Assembly: GCA_039029195.1 (NCBI GenBank)
Contig: JBCCGR010000025.1
Coordinates: 1-62,444 of the forward strand
DNA length: 62,444 nucleotides
Direction of reading: 5' to 3'
Source of the DNA: JBCCGR01 sp039029195
GTDB taxonomy: Bacteria > Pseudomonadota > Alphaproteobacteria > Rhizobiales > Rhizobiaceae
Position 1 is the stretch's first letter, and each line of letters opens with the position of its first letter. Under the pieces are notes generated by a model, which was given only the letters and a program-made list of their open reading frames with translations, did not search any database and was not told where the DNA came from. This document shows, one piece after another, positions 16,652 to 25,810 of the stretch. Both the position numbers and the translations under genes were made by a program.

Positions 16652-18307
16652 CTACATCGCAGCGGCAATACGCTCGGCTTCGGCGCGGCTCAGGCGTGGT
16701 GGTTCCCAGCCTCGGCCGGGCGCGGCGTCCAGCAATCTTTTCGTGTAGGGATGTTTCGGATTGTTGAACACCTCGTCTGCGGTTCCAAGCTCCACCATCA
16801 CGCCCTTTTCCATGACGGTGATATAGTCGGAAATCTGTGCGGCGACCCGCAGGTCGTGCGTGATGAAGACAATCGCCACCTTCAGCCGTTTTTGCAGATC
16901 GTTCATCAGCCACAAAACCTGCTTCTGCACCGACAGGTCAAGTGCGGAAACGGACTCATCGGCGATGATGACCTCTGGTTCCATGGCGAGTGCGCGCGCG
17001 ATTCCGATGCGCTGTCTCTGCCCGCCGGAGAAATTACGCGGGCTTCGATTGTAGGCCTCCGGCCCCAGCCCGACCAGCGAAAGCAATTCAAGGGTCTTTT
17101 TTTTTGCCTTTACTGGTGGAATGCCACGCAGTTCCATTGAGCGCGAAACAATCTGACCCACCTTGTGGTTCGGATTGAGCGATCCGAACGGGTCCTGAAA
17201 GATCATTTGAATGTGCTTGCGGGCGGCTGCGAGATCGGTTCCCGACAGGGAGAGAAAGTCCTGACCGCTAACAAAGACCGTGCCTTCCGTTGGTTCAACC
17301 AGCCTGATGAGCGCCTTGGCAAGGGTTGATTTGCCAGAGCCGCTTTCTCCAACCACGCCCAGGGTCTCTCCAGAGCGCAAGACGAAGCTCGCATCATTGA
17401 GCGCGTGCACTGTGCTTGGGCCTTCACCATAAATCTTGTGAATACCTGAAACGCTGACCAGCGGCTCATCCTTGCGGTCAGATTCAGGTGTGCGTGCGGT
17501 TTTCAGGAGCGGCATCGCATCCACGAGGAGTTTTGTGTAATCCTTCTTGGGGTGAAGCAGAATTTCTTCCCGGGAACCCTGTTCCACAAGGCGCCCGTAG
17601 CGCATGACGGCAACCTTGTCGGCCACTTCGGCCACCACGCCGAAATCGTGGGTGATGAATATGGTTGCGTTGTCAAAGACTTCCTTGAGCTCGTTGATGA
17701 GTTCAAGAATCTCTTTTTGCGTGGTCACATCCAGAGCGGTGGTCGGTTCGTCGGCAATCAGGATGTCCGGTTTGCACGCGAGCGCCATCGCAATGACCAC
17801 CCGCTGGCTCTGGCCACCTGAAACCTGGTGCGGGTAGCTGTCGTAGATGCGCTCAGGTGTTGGCAGCTTCATCTGTTCAAACAGCTTGATGATCTCTTCT
17901 TTTCGCTGCTTGCGGTCAAACTCCGGCCGGTGCAGTTCAAAGACCTCTTCCACCTGCTTGCCGATCTTCATCGCCGGATTGAGCGATGACATCGGCTCCT
18001 GATAGATCATGGAAATGCGGGCGCCGCGGATCTGGTTGAGGCGGTCGTTGGAGAATTTCAGAACGTCGTCCCCATCGAACAGCACTTCGCCGCTTTCGAT
18101 GGAAAGGGTGGGCGCCACATCATTCATGATCGAGCTTGTCATGACCGATTTGCCCGATCCGCTCTCCCCGACAATGCATAAAATCTCGCCCCGCTTCAGT
18201 GTGAGGTCGAGATTCTCAACCGCATAACTGCGATCAGACCCTTCCGGCAAAGCGATGCTCAAATTCTTGATTTCAAGAACTGTTTCGGAATTGCTTTTCT
18301 CTGACAA
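16652..18307 (-). CDS. Double ATPase of a peptide/nickel-type ABC transporter
   Basis: The product is 551 residues with two fused nucleotide-binding domains. NBD1 has GESGSGKSV, VSGGQSQR and ILIADEPTTALD; the second Q of its signature loop replaces the more usual M/Q-R arrangement. NBD2 has GESGSGKST, FSGGQRQR and VIIADESVSALDLS. The proposed start is TTG 18307 (LSEKSNSETVLEIKN). The next methionines upstream give a non-conserved basic leader. It lies 122 bp upstream of another double ATPase. Having two such genes and no membrane subunits is unusual. Confidence 0.85.
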   Translation of the reverse strand: MSEKSNSETVLEIKNLSIALPEGSDRSYAVENLDLTLKRGEILCIVGESGSGKSVMTSSIMNDVAPTLSIESGEVLFDGDDVLKFSNDRLNQIRGARISMIYQEPMSSLNPAMKIGKQVEEVFELHRPEFDRKQRKEEIIKLFEQMKLPTPERIYDSYPHQVSGGQSQRVVIAMALACKPDILIADEPTTALDVTTQKEILELINELKEVFDNATIFITHDFGVVAEVADKVAVMRYGRLVEQGSREEILLHPKKDYTKLLVDAMPLLKTARTPESDRKDEPLVSVSGIHKIYGEGPSTVHALNDASFVLRSGETLGVVGESGSGKSTLAKALIRLVEPTEGTVFVSGQDFLSLSGTDLAAARKHIQMIFQDPFGSLNPNHKVGQIVSRSMELRGIPPVKAKKKTLELLSLVGLGPEAYNRSPRNFSGGQRQRIGIARALAMEPEVIIADESVSALDLSVQKQVLWLMNDLQKRLKVAIVFITHDLRVAAQISDYITVMEKGVMVELGTADEVFNNPKHPYTKRLLDAAPGRGWEPPRLSRAEAERIAAAM

Positions 18308-18474
18308 TCCTGTTCCCAACCCTGTTTTTTTGTTCCTGCTGGCGAATGACCGGCGACTTTGAGGCAGGAACCGCTTCTGGCTCCGCAGACACCAAATCAT
18401 CAAACAGGATAATAAAAGTCAACTTATAGTATGAGACTTTTGGATGGACCGGTTCGTTTCAAACAAGAACAGGT

Positions 18475-19125
18475 TTAGCAGTCGTGTTTGAGGTCGCTTG
18501 CGAGCTGGCGCAGACGAACGTGACCGTCCGGCAATCCGAGCAGAAGACTGGCCTCATACCAGTCCATCGCCGCGCAGGCGTCTTGGGCGACGCCTTTCAG
18601 GCCATGATCGTGGATGAGACCCAAAATCAATGCCGAAAGGGCCGACCCGTTTGACGATGCTGTGCCAAGCCAGATCAGTCCCTCATCGCGATTGCCGAAC
18701 GGTGTGGAGGGGTCTAGCATCATCATGCCGAAATAGTGCTGTGCTTCCGCATGGCCGTCTTCAGCGGCAATGCGCAGATAAACATAGCCGCGCTTATTGT
18801 CGTCTTCTTCCAAAAGGTAATAGAGGCCCAGCGCCATGGCAGCCCTAGTGTGGCCGGTCTCTACGGCGGACATCAGCCATACCTTCGCCTTGTGACGTTT
18901 TTCGACTGGACAGTCTTGAGAAAGATATGTCGCGCCAAGTTCGTACATGGCTTCAGCGTCGCCCTTTTGGGCGGAAAGCAGCAAAGATTCGCGTTCGCCA
19001 TCACTGCATTTGCTGGCAACAGCATCCAGTTCACTGGTTCCTTTGGCCGCACCTGCCGGGGCTGCAACGCCCACCAGTGTTGCGACAAAACACAAGCGGA
19101 TAAGCCATTTGAAGGTCAGGAACAC
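18475..19125 (-). CDS. Exported Sel1-repeat protein
   Basis: The product is 216 residues. A signal peptide (LIRLCFVATLVGVAAPAGAA) is followed by about four Sel1-like repeats (GDAEAMYELGATYL, GHTRAAMALGLYYL, GHAEAQHYFGMMML, GSALSALILGLIHD). Such solenoids scaffold protein-protein contacts in the periplasm. The GTG at 19125 has AGGTG upstream. An ATG at 19158 lies inside a perfect palindrome that looks like promoter DNA, so it is less likely. It diverges from pseudoazurin. Confidence 0.75.
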   Translation of the reverse strand: MFLTFKWLIRLCFVATLVGVAAPAGAAKGTSELDAVASKCSDGERESLLLSAQKGDAEAMYELGATYLSQDCPVEKRHKAKVWLMSAVETGHTRAAMALGLYYLLEEDDNKRGYVYLRIAAEDGHAEAQHYFGMMMLDPSTPFGNRDEGLIWLGTASSNGSALSALILGLIHDHGLKGVAQDACAAMDWYEASLLLGLPDGHVRLRQLASDLKHDC

Positions 19126-19339
19126 GAACCAACACCTAAAGTTGACTATTATAGTCATAATACTTGATATAGCGTAAGCAGTGAAGCCGCAACCTGCCGG
19201 TCTGCGGGTGCAGTCCAGTCCGGCAGTGATCGTTGGAATTCCAGTCCGGATTTGCACAGTTCGACAATTGAAAACATCAAAACGTGCTCGGGCATGGCTT
19301 CACCTGCCGGGCGCGAACGGAAGACAGGAACAAGCAGAT
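19126..19339. promoter_or_regulatory. Divergent promoter region of Sel1 gene and pseudoazurin
   Basis: Holds a perfect odd palindrome TGACTAT-T-ATAGTCA at 19143-19157. On the plus strand TTGACT (19142-19147), then 17 nt, then TGATAT could be a sigma70 promoter for pseudoazurin. On the minus strand TATAAT (19148-19153) could be the -10 of the Sel1 gene. A regulator bound at the palindrome would cover both. Confidence 0.4.
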
Positions 19340-19828
19340 ATGAGTCTTAGCCTTACCCGCCGTATGTTCATGGCCCTCAGCAGCGCATTTTTGGTCACGC
19401 GACCCTCATTTGCTGCCGGACAAACGGTTGAAGTAAAAATGTACAACAAGGACCCGGAAAACAAAAAGAACCGCTATGTCTTCATTCCGCGCATTGTGAA
19501 GGTCAAACCCGGCGACACGGTCAATTTTGTGTCTGTCGATAAGGGCCACAACAGTGCCTCCACAAAGGGCATGCTGCCAGAGGGGGCGGAGCCCTGGAAG
19601 GGTAAGATCAGCAAGGATATTGCTGTCACCTTCGAAAAACCCGGCATCTACGGCTACCAGTGCACACCGCACCGGGCTGTTGGCATGGTTGGTGCGGTGA
19701 TCGTTGAAGGCGAAGGAATGGCCAACAATCTGGAAGCTGCAAAGTCGGCAAAACAGATAGGCAAGGCGAGAAAGGTCTGGAAGGAAATCTGGGCGGAGAT
19801 TGAAGAGAAAGGAATGCTTTCTTCGTAG
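19340..19828 (+). CDS. Pseudoazurin (periplasmic type-1 copper protein)
   Basis: The product is 162 residues with a signal peptide (RRMFMALSSAFLVTRPSFAA). The cupredoxin copper ligands are all present: H70 (DKGHNS), C108, H111 and M116 (YQCTPHRAVGM), the C-x2-H-x4-M spacing of pseudoazurin. It shuttles electrons in the periplasm, classically to copper nitrite reductase, N2O reductase or cytochrome c peroxidase. No denitrification gene is in the window. The upstream in-frame extension to 19181 lies in promoter DNA and is rejected. Confidence 0.9.
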   Translation: MSLSLTRRMFMALSSAFLVTRPSFAAGQTVEVKMYNKDPENKKNRYVFIPRIVKVKPGDTVNFVSVDKGHNSASTKGMLPEGAEPWKGKISKDIAVTFEKPGIYGYQCTPHRAVGMVGAVIVEGEGMANNLEAAKSAKQIGKARKVWKEIWAEIEEKGMLSS

Positions 19829-19832
19829 GAAC

Positions 19833-19875
19833 TTGCTGCACCTGCCGGAGCCAAGAGCTCCGGCAGGTGCAGCAA
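19833..19875 (+). terminator. Long stem-loop after pseudoazurin
   Basis: An 18-bp perfect stem (19833-19850 with 19858-19875, 7-nt loop) starts 4 nt after the pseudoazurin stop. There is no clear T run, so it may work as an RNA 3' end stabiliser as much as a terminator. Its right arm is also the first part of the AraC relic. Confidence 0.6.
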
Positions 19876-20004
19876 ATCGAAACGTCGGTGAGCCGCATTG
19901 CGGCGATTGTTGGCTTCTCAAGCCGCTCCGCATTCAGCCGGGTGTTTGAAAAGAAAACTGGCCAAAGCCCGCGCGCCTATCGGATTGAGGCGCGGGAGGG
20001 GTGA
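19849..20004 (+). pseudogene. Relic of an AraC-family regulator (C-terminal HTH only)
   Basis: The frame ending in TGA at 20002-20004 encodes VSRIAAIVGFSSRSAFSRVF followed by EKKTGQSPRAYR. This is the last helix-turn-helix and signature of AraC/XylS regulators. Only about 50 residues remain. There is no start codon with a ribosome site, and no sensor domain or first HTH. It is probably the end of a gene deleted when the pseudoazurin segment arrived or was rearranged. Confidence 0.75.
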
Positions 20005-20050
20005 GGAATCCTTATCTTGAAGTGGTGCTTGAAACTGTTTTGTGATGGTT

Positions 20051-21484
20051 TTAGTTGCGCTGCTCCAGATATTCATCCAACTCCTTCACCCAACGATGTT
20101 CTGGAAAAAGTTGCGCAAGAAAGCCTTCCCTTAAGCCATCCAAATGCGCAGATGCTTCGTTTCTTCGTTCGAGCGCATCCAGCACTCTTGCGAGATAAAA
20201 CTGGGCGCGCAGCGAATATGGATGATCTCGAGTGAGTACAGAGTGCTTTTTGCTAACCTCCAGGGCGTCCCGAAAACCACCCTCGGCTTCTACATATCGT
20301 CCCTGTTCCCCTAAGATGTGTGCCAACTTATGTCGCGTCGTCAGCGTTTTTGGATGATCTTCGCCAAGTACTTCCGGTTTTTCTTGAGTTTCTAATATAC
20401 TTCGAAGCTCTCGTTCTGCCTCGGCATATCGACCTTGTTCTCCCAGGATGTAAGCTAAGTTGTAGCGCGTCGTCAGCGTTTTTGGATGGTCTTTGCCAAG
20501 CACGTCCGATCTTTTCTGAACTTCCCAAACAGCCCGAAGTTCTTTTTCGGCTTCGGCATATCGGCCCTGTTCTGCCATCATATACGCTGTTTCATGGCGC
20601 GAATTTAGCGTATTGGGATGGTCTGCGCCGAGCACATCCGGTTTTTTCCGAATTTCCCAAACAGCCCGATGCTCACTTTCGGCCTCAGTATATTGACCCA
20701 ACTGGCCAAGGGATCGTGCATAGGCACTTCGTGCGTTGAGATCCGATACTGAATCCGGACCATTTTGGATTGTTGCGAGTTCAACGGCACGTCCCGCAAA
20801 CAGCCTCCCGATTTTATATTTTCCCTTGTCGATCATGGATTCAGCCGCCTTAGTCAATGCAACTGGATCGTTTGGCACCGTTGGCAGTTGCAGGGCGGCG
20901 ATTTCCGATTCAGATTTTCCCTCCAGACGCAGCAGGTGCTGTAACTCTTTTGCTTCATCGAGCAATTGCAGATTTTGCCGGTCTCCCGGTTCTGCGGCGA
21001 TGGCACCACGAGCAAAGTGCAGCGCATCGTCGAGCGACTGCTCATTTTGCTGTTCGAGCATTTTTTCTCGTGCTGCCACAGCATAGGCCCGCGCCAGAGC
21101 CGGGCGTATGGGCTGTAACCATTCGAGCGGGTAGGTCGCGCGGGCGACTATTGCCTTATCGCGCTCTATGCGATCCATTTCCTGCAGAAAGAGATCAGGA
21201 TCATATTTCAGAAGTTGATCATTCCGTTTTCTGATTTCGACATTCTTTTCCTGTTCTTTCTTGAACCGTTCCTCAGCGAGACGACGCTGCTCATCAAGCT
21301 TTTCATCATGTCTCGACAAGCGTTTCCAAAGAAATCGGATGCCTGAGATGATCAGACCAACAACAAAAAAGGGAATCGCAATGAGTTCTACTTTGTCTAT
21401 GAAATTATCGTTCTGGATTGCCAGATCAACTACACGGGAATAGTCGCGCAATAGTGAAGCAATTTGTTGTAGTATCCAGTCCAT
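20051..21484 (-). CDS. TPR-repeat membrane protein
   Basis: The product is 477 residues. One membrane helix (about 36-52, AIPFFVVGLIISGIRFLW) is followed by a charged coiled coil (about 58-95). The C-terminal half is kinesin-light-chain-like TPRs with the core LGxDHPxTL..EQGRYAEAExELR. At least three units repeat with a 44-residue period, longer than the usual 42. Neighbouring units are very similar, a sign of recent duplication. Base composition is more AT-rich than adjacent genes. The role is unknown, probably a membrane-tethered protein-binding scaffold. Confidence 0.8.
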   Translation of the reverse strand: MDWILQQIASLLRDYSRVVDLAIQNDNFIDKVELIAIPFFVVGLIISGIRFLWKRLSRHDEKLDEQRRLAEERFKKEQEKNVEIRKRNDQLLKYDPDLFLQEMDRIERDKAIVARATYPLEWLQPIRPALARAYAVAAREKMLEQQNEQSLDDALHFARGAIAAEPGDRQNLQLLDEAKELQHLLRLEGKSESEIAALQLPTVPNDPVALTKAAESMIDKGKYKIGRLFAGRAVELATIQNGPDSVSDLNARSAYARSLGQLGQYTEAESEHRAVWEIRKKPDVLGADHPNTLNSRHETAYMMAEQGRYAEAEKELRAVWEVQKRSDVLGKDHPKTLTTRYNLAYILGEQGRYAEAERELRSILETQEKPEVLGEDHPKTLTTRHKLAHILGEQGRYVEAEGGFRDALEVSKKHSVLTRDHPYSLRAQFYLARVLDALERRNEASAHLDGLREGFLAQLFPEHRWVKELDEYLEQRN

Positions 21485-21962
21485 TCAGTCGCCCGTTCTG
21501 AAAGTTGCTATGTTCAATATGTTGTGGTGCTGCTTGAAATACAACCTTTGTATCGCGCGATCGATGGTTGACTGTAGTTGTCTAATTCCATCTTAAATGC
21601 GGCCTTCAGGCTGCAACCCAATGACTTGACGTAGTTTTATTGGATTTCGGCCATGAAGGCCGGAATGACGATCTTGGGAGGCCATTTCCACTAAAGGAAG
21701 ACCCTCAAATGTGGAAACCCCATTTCCAATGAGTCCAGCTCTATACCGTCCATTCTTTGGCCGCATACCATTTTTCCCTTGCTTACTTTTACGTCAACGG
21801 TAAACCAGATTGACGGTCGCGCGTGGTGCGAATTTCGCTATGCTGTTGGCGTGATCCGCGGGTTTTAGTGGGCGACCTTAGATCGTTGAAAATGGCCGCA
21901 GGTCGCGCCATTCAGACCGCACTCAGTTGCTAGCTGATCGGACATCGTAAAGGGAGAGACGC
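21485..21962. other. Intergenic region with one palindromic repeat
   Basis: No gene is supported between the divergent TPR and acyl-CoA dehydrogenase genes. It contains the repeat TGGATTTCGGCC..GGCCGGAATGAC at 21641-21669 and a short hairpin TGGAAA-cccca-TTTCCA near 21715. The region presumably holds both promoters. Confidence 0.6.
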
Positions 21963-23738
21963 ATGTACACCGCACCGGTTGTTGACATCACCCACACGCT
22001 GAAACAGGCGACCCGGCTGGGTGAGGACCTGAGCGCGGGGCGCATGGGTGAGTTGAGCGCTGATCTGCTCGATGCGATTGTTGAGGAGGCCGGCAAGTTC
22101 TCGTCCGAAGAGGTCGCATCACTTCTGCGGGTTGGTGAAGAGCATGGCACACCGCTGAAGGATGGCGTGGTCACCATGCCGCCGGGCTGGAAAGAGATTT
22201 ACAATCAATGGGTTGAGGCGGGCTGGAATGCGCTCACCGGCCCGGAAGAATTTGGCGGGCAGGGGCTCACCACATCCCTTTCGGTTGCCGCCTTCGAGAT
22301 GTGGAATTCTGGCTCGCTCTCCTTCGGCATCGGCCCTACACTCACGGTGGGCGCGGTGGAAGCGCTCGAAAAGCACGGCAGCGACGAACTGAAAGCCACC
22401 TATCTCGCCAAGCTCGTGAGCGGCGAATGGATGGGCACCATGAACCTCACCGAGCCGCAGGCGGGGTCCGACCTCAACGCCCTGCGCGCCCGCGCTGAAC
22501 GGCGGGACGACGGCACCTACCGGGTTTTCGGACAGAAGATTTTCATCACCTATGGTGAGCATGATCTCACCGACAACATCATTCATCTGGTGCTTGCCCG
22601 CCTGCCGGATGCGCCTGCCGGCACGCGAGGCATCTCCTTGTTTTTGGTGCCAAAATTCCTGGTGAACGAAGATGGCTCGCTGGGTGCACGCAACGATCTC
22701 TTCTGTTCAGGCGTTGAGGAAAAGCTCGGCATACATGGCTCCCCCACCTGCACGATGATCTATGGCGATGGTTATGCGGGCGATGAGCCCGGAGCCATCG
22801 GCTATCTTGTGGGTGAGGAAAATCGCGGTCTCGCCTGCATGTTCACAATGATGAACAACGCTCGGCTTCTTGTGGGAATTCAAGGGGTTGCGGCGGCCGA
22901 GGCAGCCTATCAGCACGCGCTTTCCTATGCGCAGGAGCGCAAACAGGGGCGGGCAATTGGTCAAACGTCAGAAGGCATGGCGGCGATTGTCGAGCACCCC
23001 GATGTGCAGCGCAATCTCGCGACCATGAAGGCGTTGACCGCGGCAACCCGCGCCATCTGTTATGATTGCGCCCACGCGCTCGATCTGGCGCGGCTGGACG
23101 AAGACAAAGCGTTCTGGGCGAACCGCGCCAACCTGCTGACCCCAATTGCCAAAGCCTTTTCGACCGATGTGGGGGTCGAGGTCGCCTCCATCGGTGTTCA
23201 GATCCATGGCGGCATGGGATTTATCGAGGAAACCGGCGCGGCGCAGTTCCTGCGGGATGCTCGCATCGCGCCGATTTATGAAGGGACCAATGGCATTCAG
23301 GCAATTGATCTGGTGTCGCGGAAGCTGCCGCTTGAAGGCAGCGAAGTCGTGCGGGCCTATCTGGCTGAACTGTCAGAAACCATTGATCGCGTTGCGGTTT
23401 CCAACCGAAGCCCGCTTCAGGAGCAGGCGGAAAACTTGCGCGCCGCGCTGACCGATCTGACCGAAGCGACGGACTGGATTTTGGCTTCGCTCGAAGCGGG
23501 TGAAACCAATGCCGTGCTATGCGGGGCAACGCCTTATCTCAGGCTGTTCGGACTTGCCTCAGGTGGTGTTTATCTGGCGCGATTGGCGCTGGCGGCGGAA
23601 TGCCATCGTGAGGAGGACAGGACGGCCGTGCTTTCGTTCTTCGCGGAGAACATTCTGAGCGAAACATCAGCGCTGCTGAAAATAGTGACCAAAGGCGCCG
23701 ACAGTCTCAACGCGCTTGGCAACATATTGAAAAATTAA
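21963..23738 (+). CDS. Acyl-CoA dehydrogenase, long DmdC-like form
   Basis: The product is 591 residues, longer than the usual ~380 because of an extra N-terminal segment and a C-terminal helical domain (about 470-591). It has the ACAD FAD/substrate motifs TEPQAGSDL and QIHGGMGFIEETGAAQFLRDARI. The catalytic Glu is in APIYEGTNGIQ (about residue 439). This long subfamily includes 3-methylmercaptopropionyl-CoA dehydrogenase DmdC, but other acyl-CoA substrates are common. A crotonase follows 12 nt downstream, forming a two-step beta-oxidation-like operon. Confidence 0.88.
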   Translation: MYTAPVVDITHTLKQATRLGEDLSAGRMGELSADLLDAIVEEAGKFSSEEVASLLRVGEEHGTPLKDGVVTMPPGWKEIYNQWVEAGWNALTGPEEFGGQGLTTSLSVAAFEMWNSGSLSFGIGPTLTVGAVEALEKHGSDELKATYLAKLVSGEWMGTMNLTEPQAGSDLNALRARAERRDDGTYRVFGQKIFITYGEHDLTDNIIHLVLARLPDAPAGTRGISLFLVPKFLVNEDGSLGARNDLFCSGVEEKLGIHGSPTCTMIYGDGYAGDEPGAIGYLVGEENRGLACMFTMMNNARLLVGIQGVAAAEAAYQHALSYAQERKQGRAIGQTSEGMAAIVEHPDVQRNLATMKALTAATRAICYDCAHALDLARLDEDKAFWANRANLLTPIAKAFSTDVGVEVASIGVQIHGGMGFIEETGAAQFLRDARIAPIYEGTNGIQAIDLVSRKLPLEGSEVVRAYLAELSETIDRVAVSNRSPLQEQAENLRAALTDLTEATDWILASLEAGETNAVLCGATPYLRLFGLASGGVYLARLALAAECHREEDRTAVLSFFAENILSETSALLKIVTKGADSLNALGNILKN

Positions 23739-23750
23739 GAGAAAACGACA

Positions 23751-24506
23751 ATGAGCGATCACATCATCACCGAACGCCAGGGCGCGGTTCACATCATCCG
23801 CTTCAACCGGGCGGACAAGAAGAACGCGCTCACCCGCGCCATGTACGCAAGCCTTGCGGCGGCGCTGAAGGAAAGCGACGAGAATGATGAGATCGCGGTC
23901 TCCGTGTTTCTCGGTCAGCCGGAAAGCTTCACATCAGGAAATGATATCGCCGACTTCATGGCGGTTGCAACCGGTGCTGAAAAAGGCATGGAAGTGATTG
24001 ATTTCCTTCGTGCTTTGATCAGTTCGGAGAAGCCGATGATTGCCGGCGTCGATGGCCCGGCGGTGGGAATCGGCACGACGATGCTGTTTCACTGCGATCA
24101 GGTGTTCGCATCACCGCGCGCTGTTTTCGCGACACCTTTTGTGGACCTCGGCGTGGTGCCGGAAGGGGCATCGAGCCTGCTCGCCCCCCGCACCATGGGA
24201 TATCAGGCAGCCTTCCGGCTTTTGGCTCTGGCGGAACGGTTCGGACCACAAGAAGCAAACGCAGCCGGCTTCGTCACCGAGATCACATCAAATGACGATC
24301 TGGAATCGCGGGCACTTCAGGCTGCCGAGGTGATCGCATCGAAACCACGCGAAGCGATGAAGCTCGCTCGAAAATTGTTACGCGGCGACCGCGCCGAGGT
24401 GACCGAGCGGATGGAAAATGAGGGACGCATTTTTGCCGAACGGCTGGTTTCGGATGAAGCGCGCAATGCGTTCATCAGCTTCATGAACCGGTCAAAACCC
24501 GCGTAA
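23751..24506 (+). CDS. Crotonase-family enoyl-CoA hydratase/isomerase
   Basis: The product is 251 residues. The oxyanion-hole loops are FTSGNDIADF (60-69) and GVDGPAVGIGTTML (99-112). The first catalytic Glu position of hydratases appears to be Thr (T110). The second, E138 in LGVVPEGASS, is kept, a pattern seen in enoyl-CoA isomerases. It probably acts with the preceding acyl-CoA dehydrogenase. A DmdD-like role is possible but not shown. It is convergent with the TrmA-like gene across 44 bp. Confidence 0.85.
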   Translation: MSDHIITERQGAVHIIRFNRADKKNALTRAMYASLAAALKESDENDEIAVSVFLGQPESFTSGNDIADFMAVATGAEKGMEVIDFLRALISSEKPMIAGVDGPAVGIGTTMLFHCDQVFASPRAVFATPFVDLGVVPEGASSLLAPRTMGYQAAFRLLALAERFGPQEANAAGFVTEITSNDDLESRALQAAEVIASKPREAMKLARKLLRGDRAEVTERMENEGRIFAERLVSDEARNAFISFMNRSKPA

Positions 24507-24550
24507 CTCTGATCCGGTTTAGCGAAGAATGACGCAGAAACCTGCGGCGA

Positions 24551-25810
24551 TTATCCGAAAATCGACGGTCTTTTTCGGGCCTTTTTGCGGCTGAAATGTG
24601 CCACCAGCTCCACATGGGCAGAATAGAGAAACTGATCGATAGGGATAAGTTTCTCAAGACCGAAGCCTGCATCGAGCAAAATTTCTGCATCCCTCGCCAG
24701 TGTGGTCGGGTTGCACGACACGAACGCAATGCGGTTGATTGAGGACTTGGCGAGCGCCTTTGTTTGGGCTTCAGCACCGGCGCGCGGTGGGTCGATAACT
24801 GCGAAATCGAAAGGTTTCAGTTCGTCTGCTAAAACGGGCCTGCGGAAGAGATCGCGCTGCTCAATCGTGACCGGCTTCAGGCCCGGAAGCGAGCGCGCTG
24901 CGGTCTCGAGATTTGCAAGTGCAGCCCCTTCCAGTTCAACTGCATGAACTCGCGAGTGTTCCGCGAGCGGCAGGGAGAAAGTTCCAAAACCGCTAAAAAG
25001 ATCAATGGCATGGCGGCTTTTTCCAAGGTGGCCGAGCACCAGCTCAACCATCTGATCTTCCGCTGCCTTTGTGGCCTGAGAAAAGCCGCCGGGCGGAGGC
25101 ACCACATCACAACCACCGGGCGAAAGGATGGGCGCCCGGGTTTCGACAAACACCTCGTCCTCGACGGTTAGCCGGGCCCAATTCATTGAAATCGCATGGT
25201 TTATCGCCTTCAGCCGTGCGTCGCGGGAAACTGTTCCACTGTCAGAAATCGACACGTCCAATCCGCTTTGGCTTGCAAGCACGGAAACGCGCAAGCGTTC
25301 GCCCTGCTGAATTAGAACACCTGCGAGTTCCTTCAAGCCATTCAGATTGCTGGTGATTTCCGGATCAAGAACAAGGCACTCCCTGATATCGGCAAGGTCA
25401 TGCGACCGGCGTGCCGAGAAGCCAAACCGCAGTTTCCCCTGCACAAACTCCGCCGAAAACACAGCGCGCCTGCGGGAACCAACCGGACTTTCAAGCGTGT
25501 CTGAAAGCGAAATCTCGATCGCTTCCAGCGTGAAAGCGGTTTCAATGGTGGAGCGCTTCCAGTTGCGATAGATGGCGGGCGGCATGTGCTGCGCCACGCA
25601 TCCGCCACAGGCTTCAAAATACGGGCAGTCTGGCGTCACCCGGTCAGGGGATGGTGAGGTGATGTCAAGTAGTGTGGGGCGCGGAAATTGGTCATCAATT
25701 TCAACCACTTCTCCCGGCAATGCGCCTTCTACGTAGACGGGCTTCCCACCGACCGTCGCGATGCCATCTCCCAAAGCGCCAAGCCGCTCGATGGTGACTG
25801 TGGTGTTCAT
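24551..25810 (-). CDS. TrmA/RlmD-type 5-methyluridine RNA methyltransferase
   Basis: The product is 419 residues. A TRAM-like N-terminus (RLGALGDGIATVGGKPVYVEG) is followed by a [4Fe-4S] cluster set C62, C68, C71 and a further Cys in IRECLVLD. The SAM motif is AIDLFSGFGTFSLPLA. Catalytic motifs are VIDPPRAGAEAQ and SCNPTTLARD. It methylates C5 of a uridine in rRNA or tRNA using SAM. Its ATG overlaps the tlyA stop by 4 nt, so the two modification enzymes are coupled. Confidence 0.9.
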   Translation of the reverse strand: MNTTVTIERLGALGDGIATVGGKPVYVEGALPGEVVEIDDQFPRPTLLDITSPSPDRVTPDCPYFEACGGCVAQHMPPAIYRNWKRSTIETAFTLEAIEISLSDTLESPVGSRRRAVFSAEFVQGKLRFGFSARRSHDLADIRECLVLDPEITSNLNGLKELAGVLIQQGERLRVSVLASQSGLDVSISDSGTVSRDARLKAINHAISMNWARLTVEDEVFVETRAPILSPGGCDVVPPPGGFSQATKAAEDQMVELVLGHLGKSRHAIDLFSGFGTFSLPLAEHSRVHAVELEGAALANLETAARSLPGLKPVTIEQRDLFRRPVLADELKPFDFAVIDPPRAGAEAQTKALAKSSINRIAFVSCNPTTLARDAEILLDAGFGLEKLIPIDQFLYSAHVELVAHFSRKKARKRPSIFG

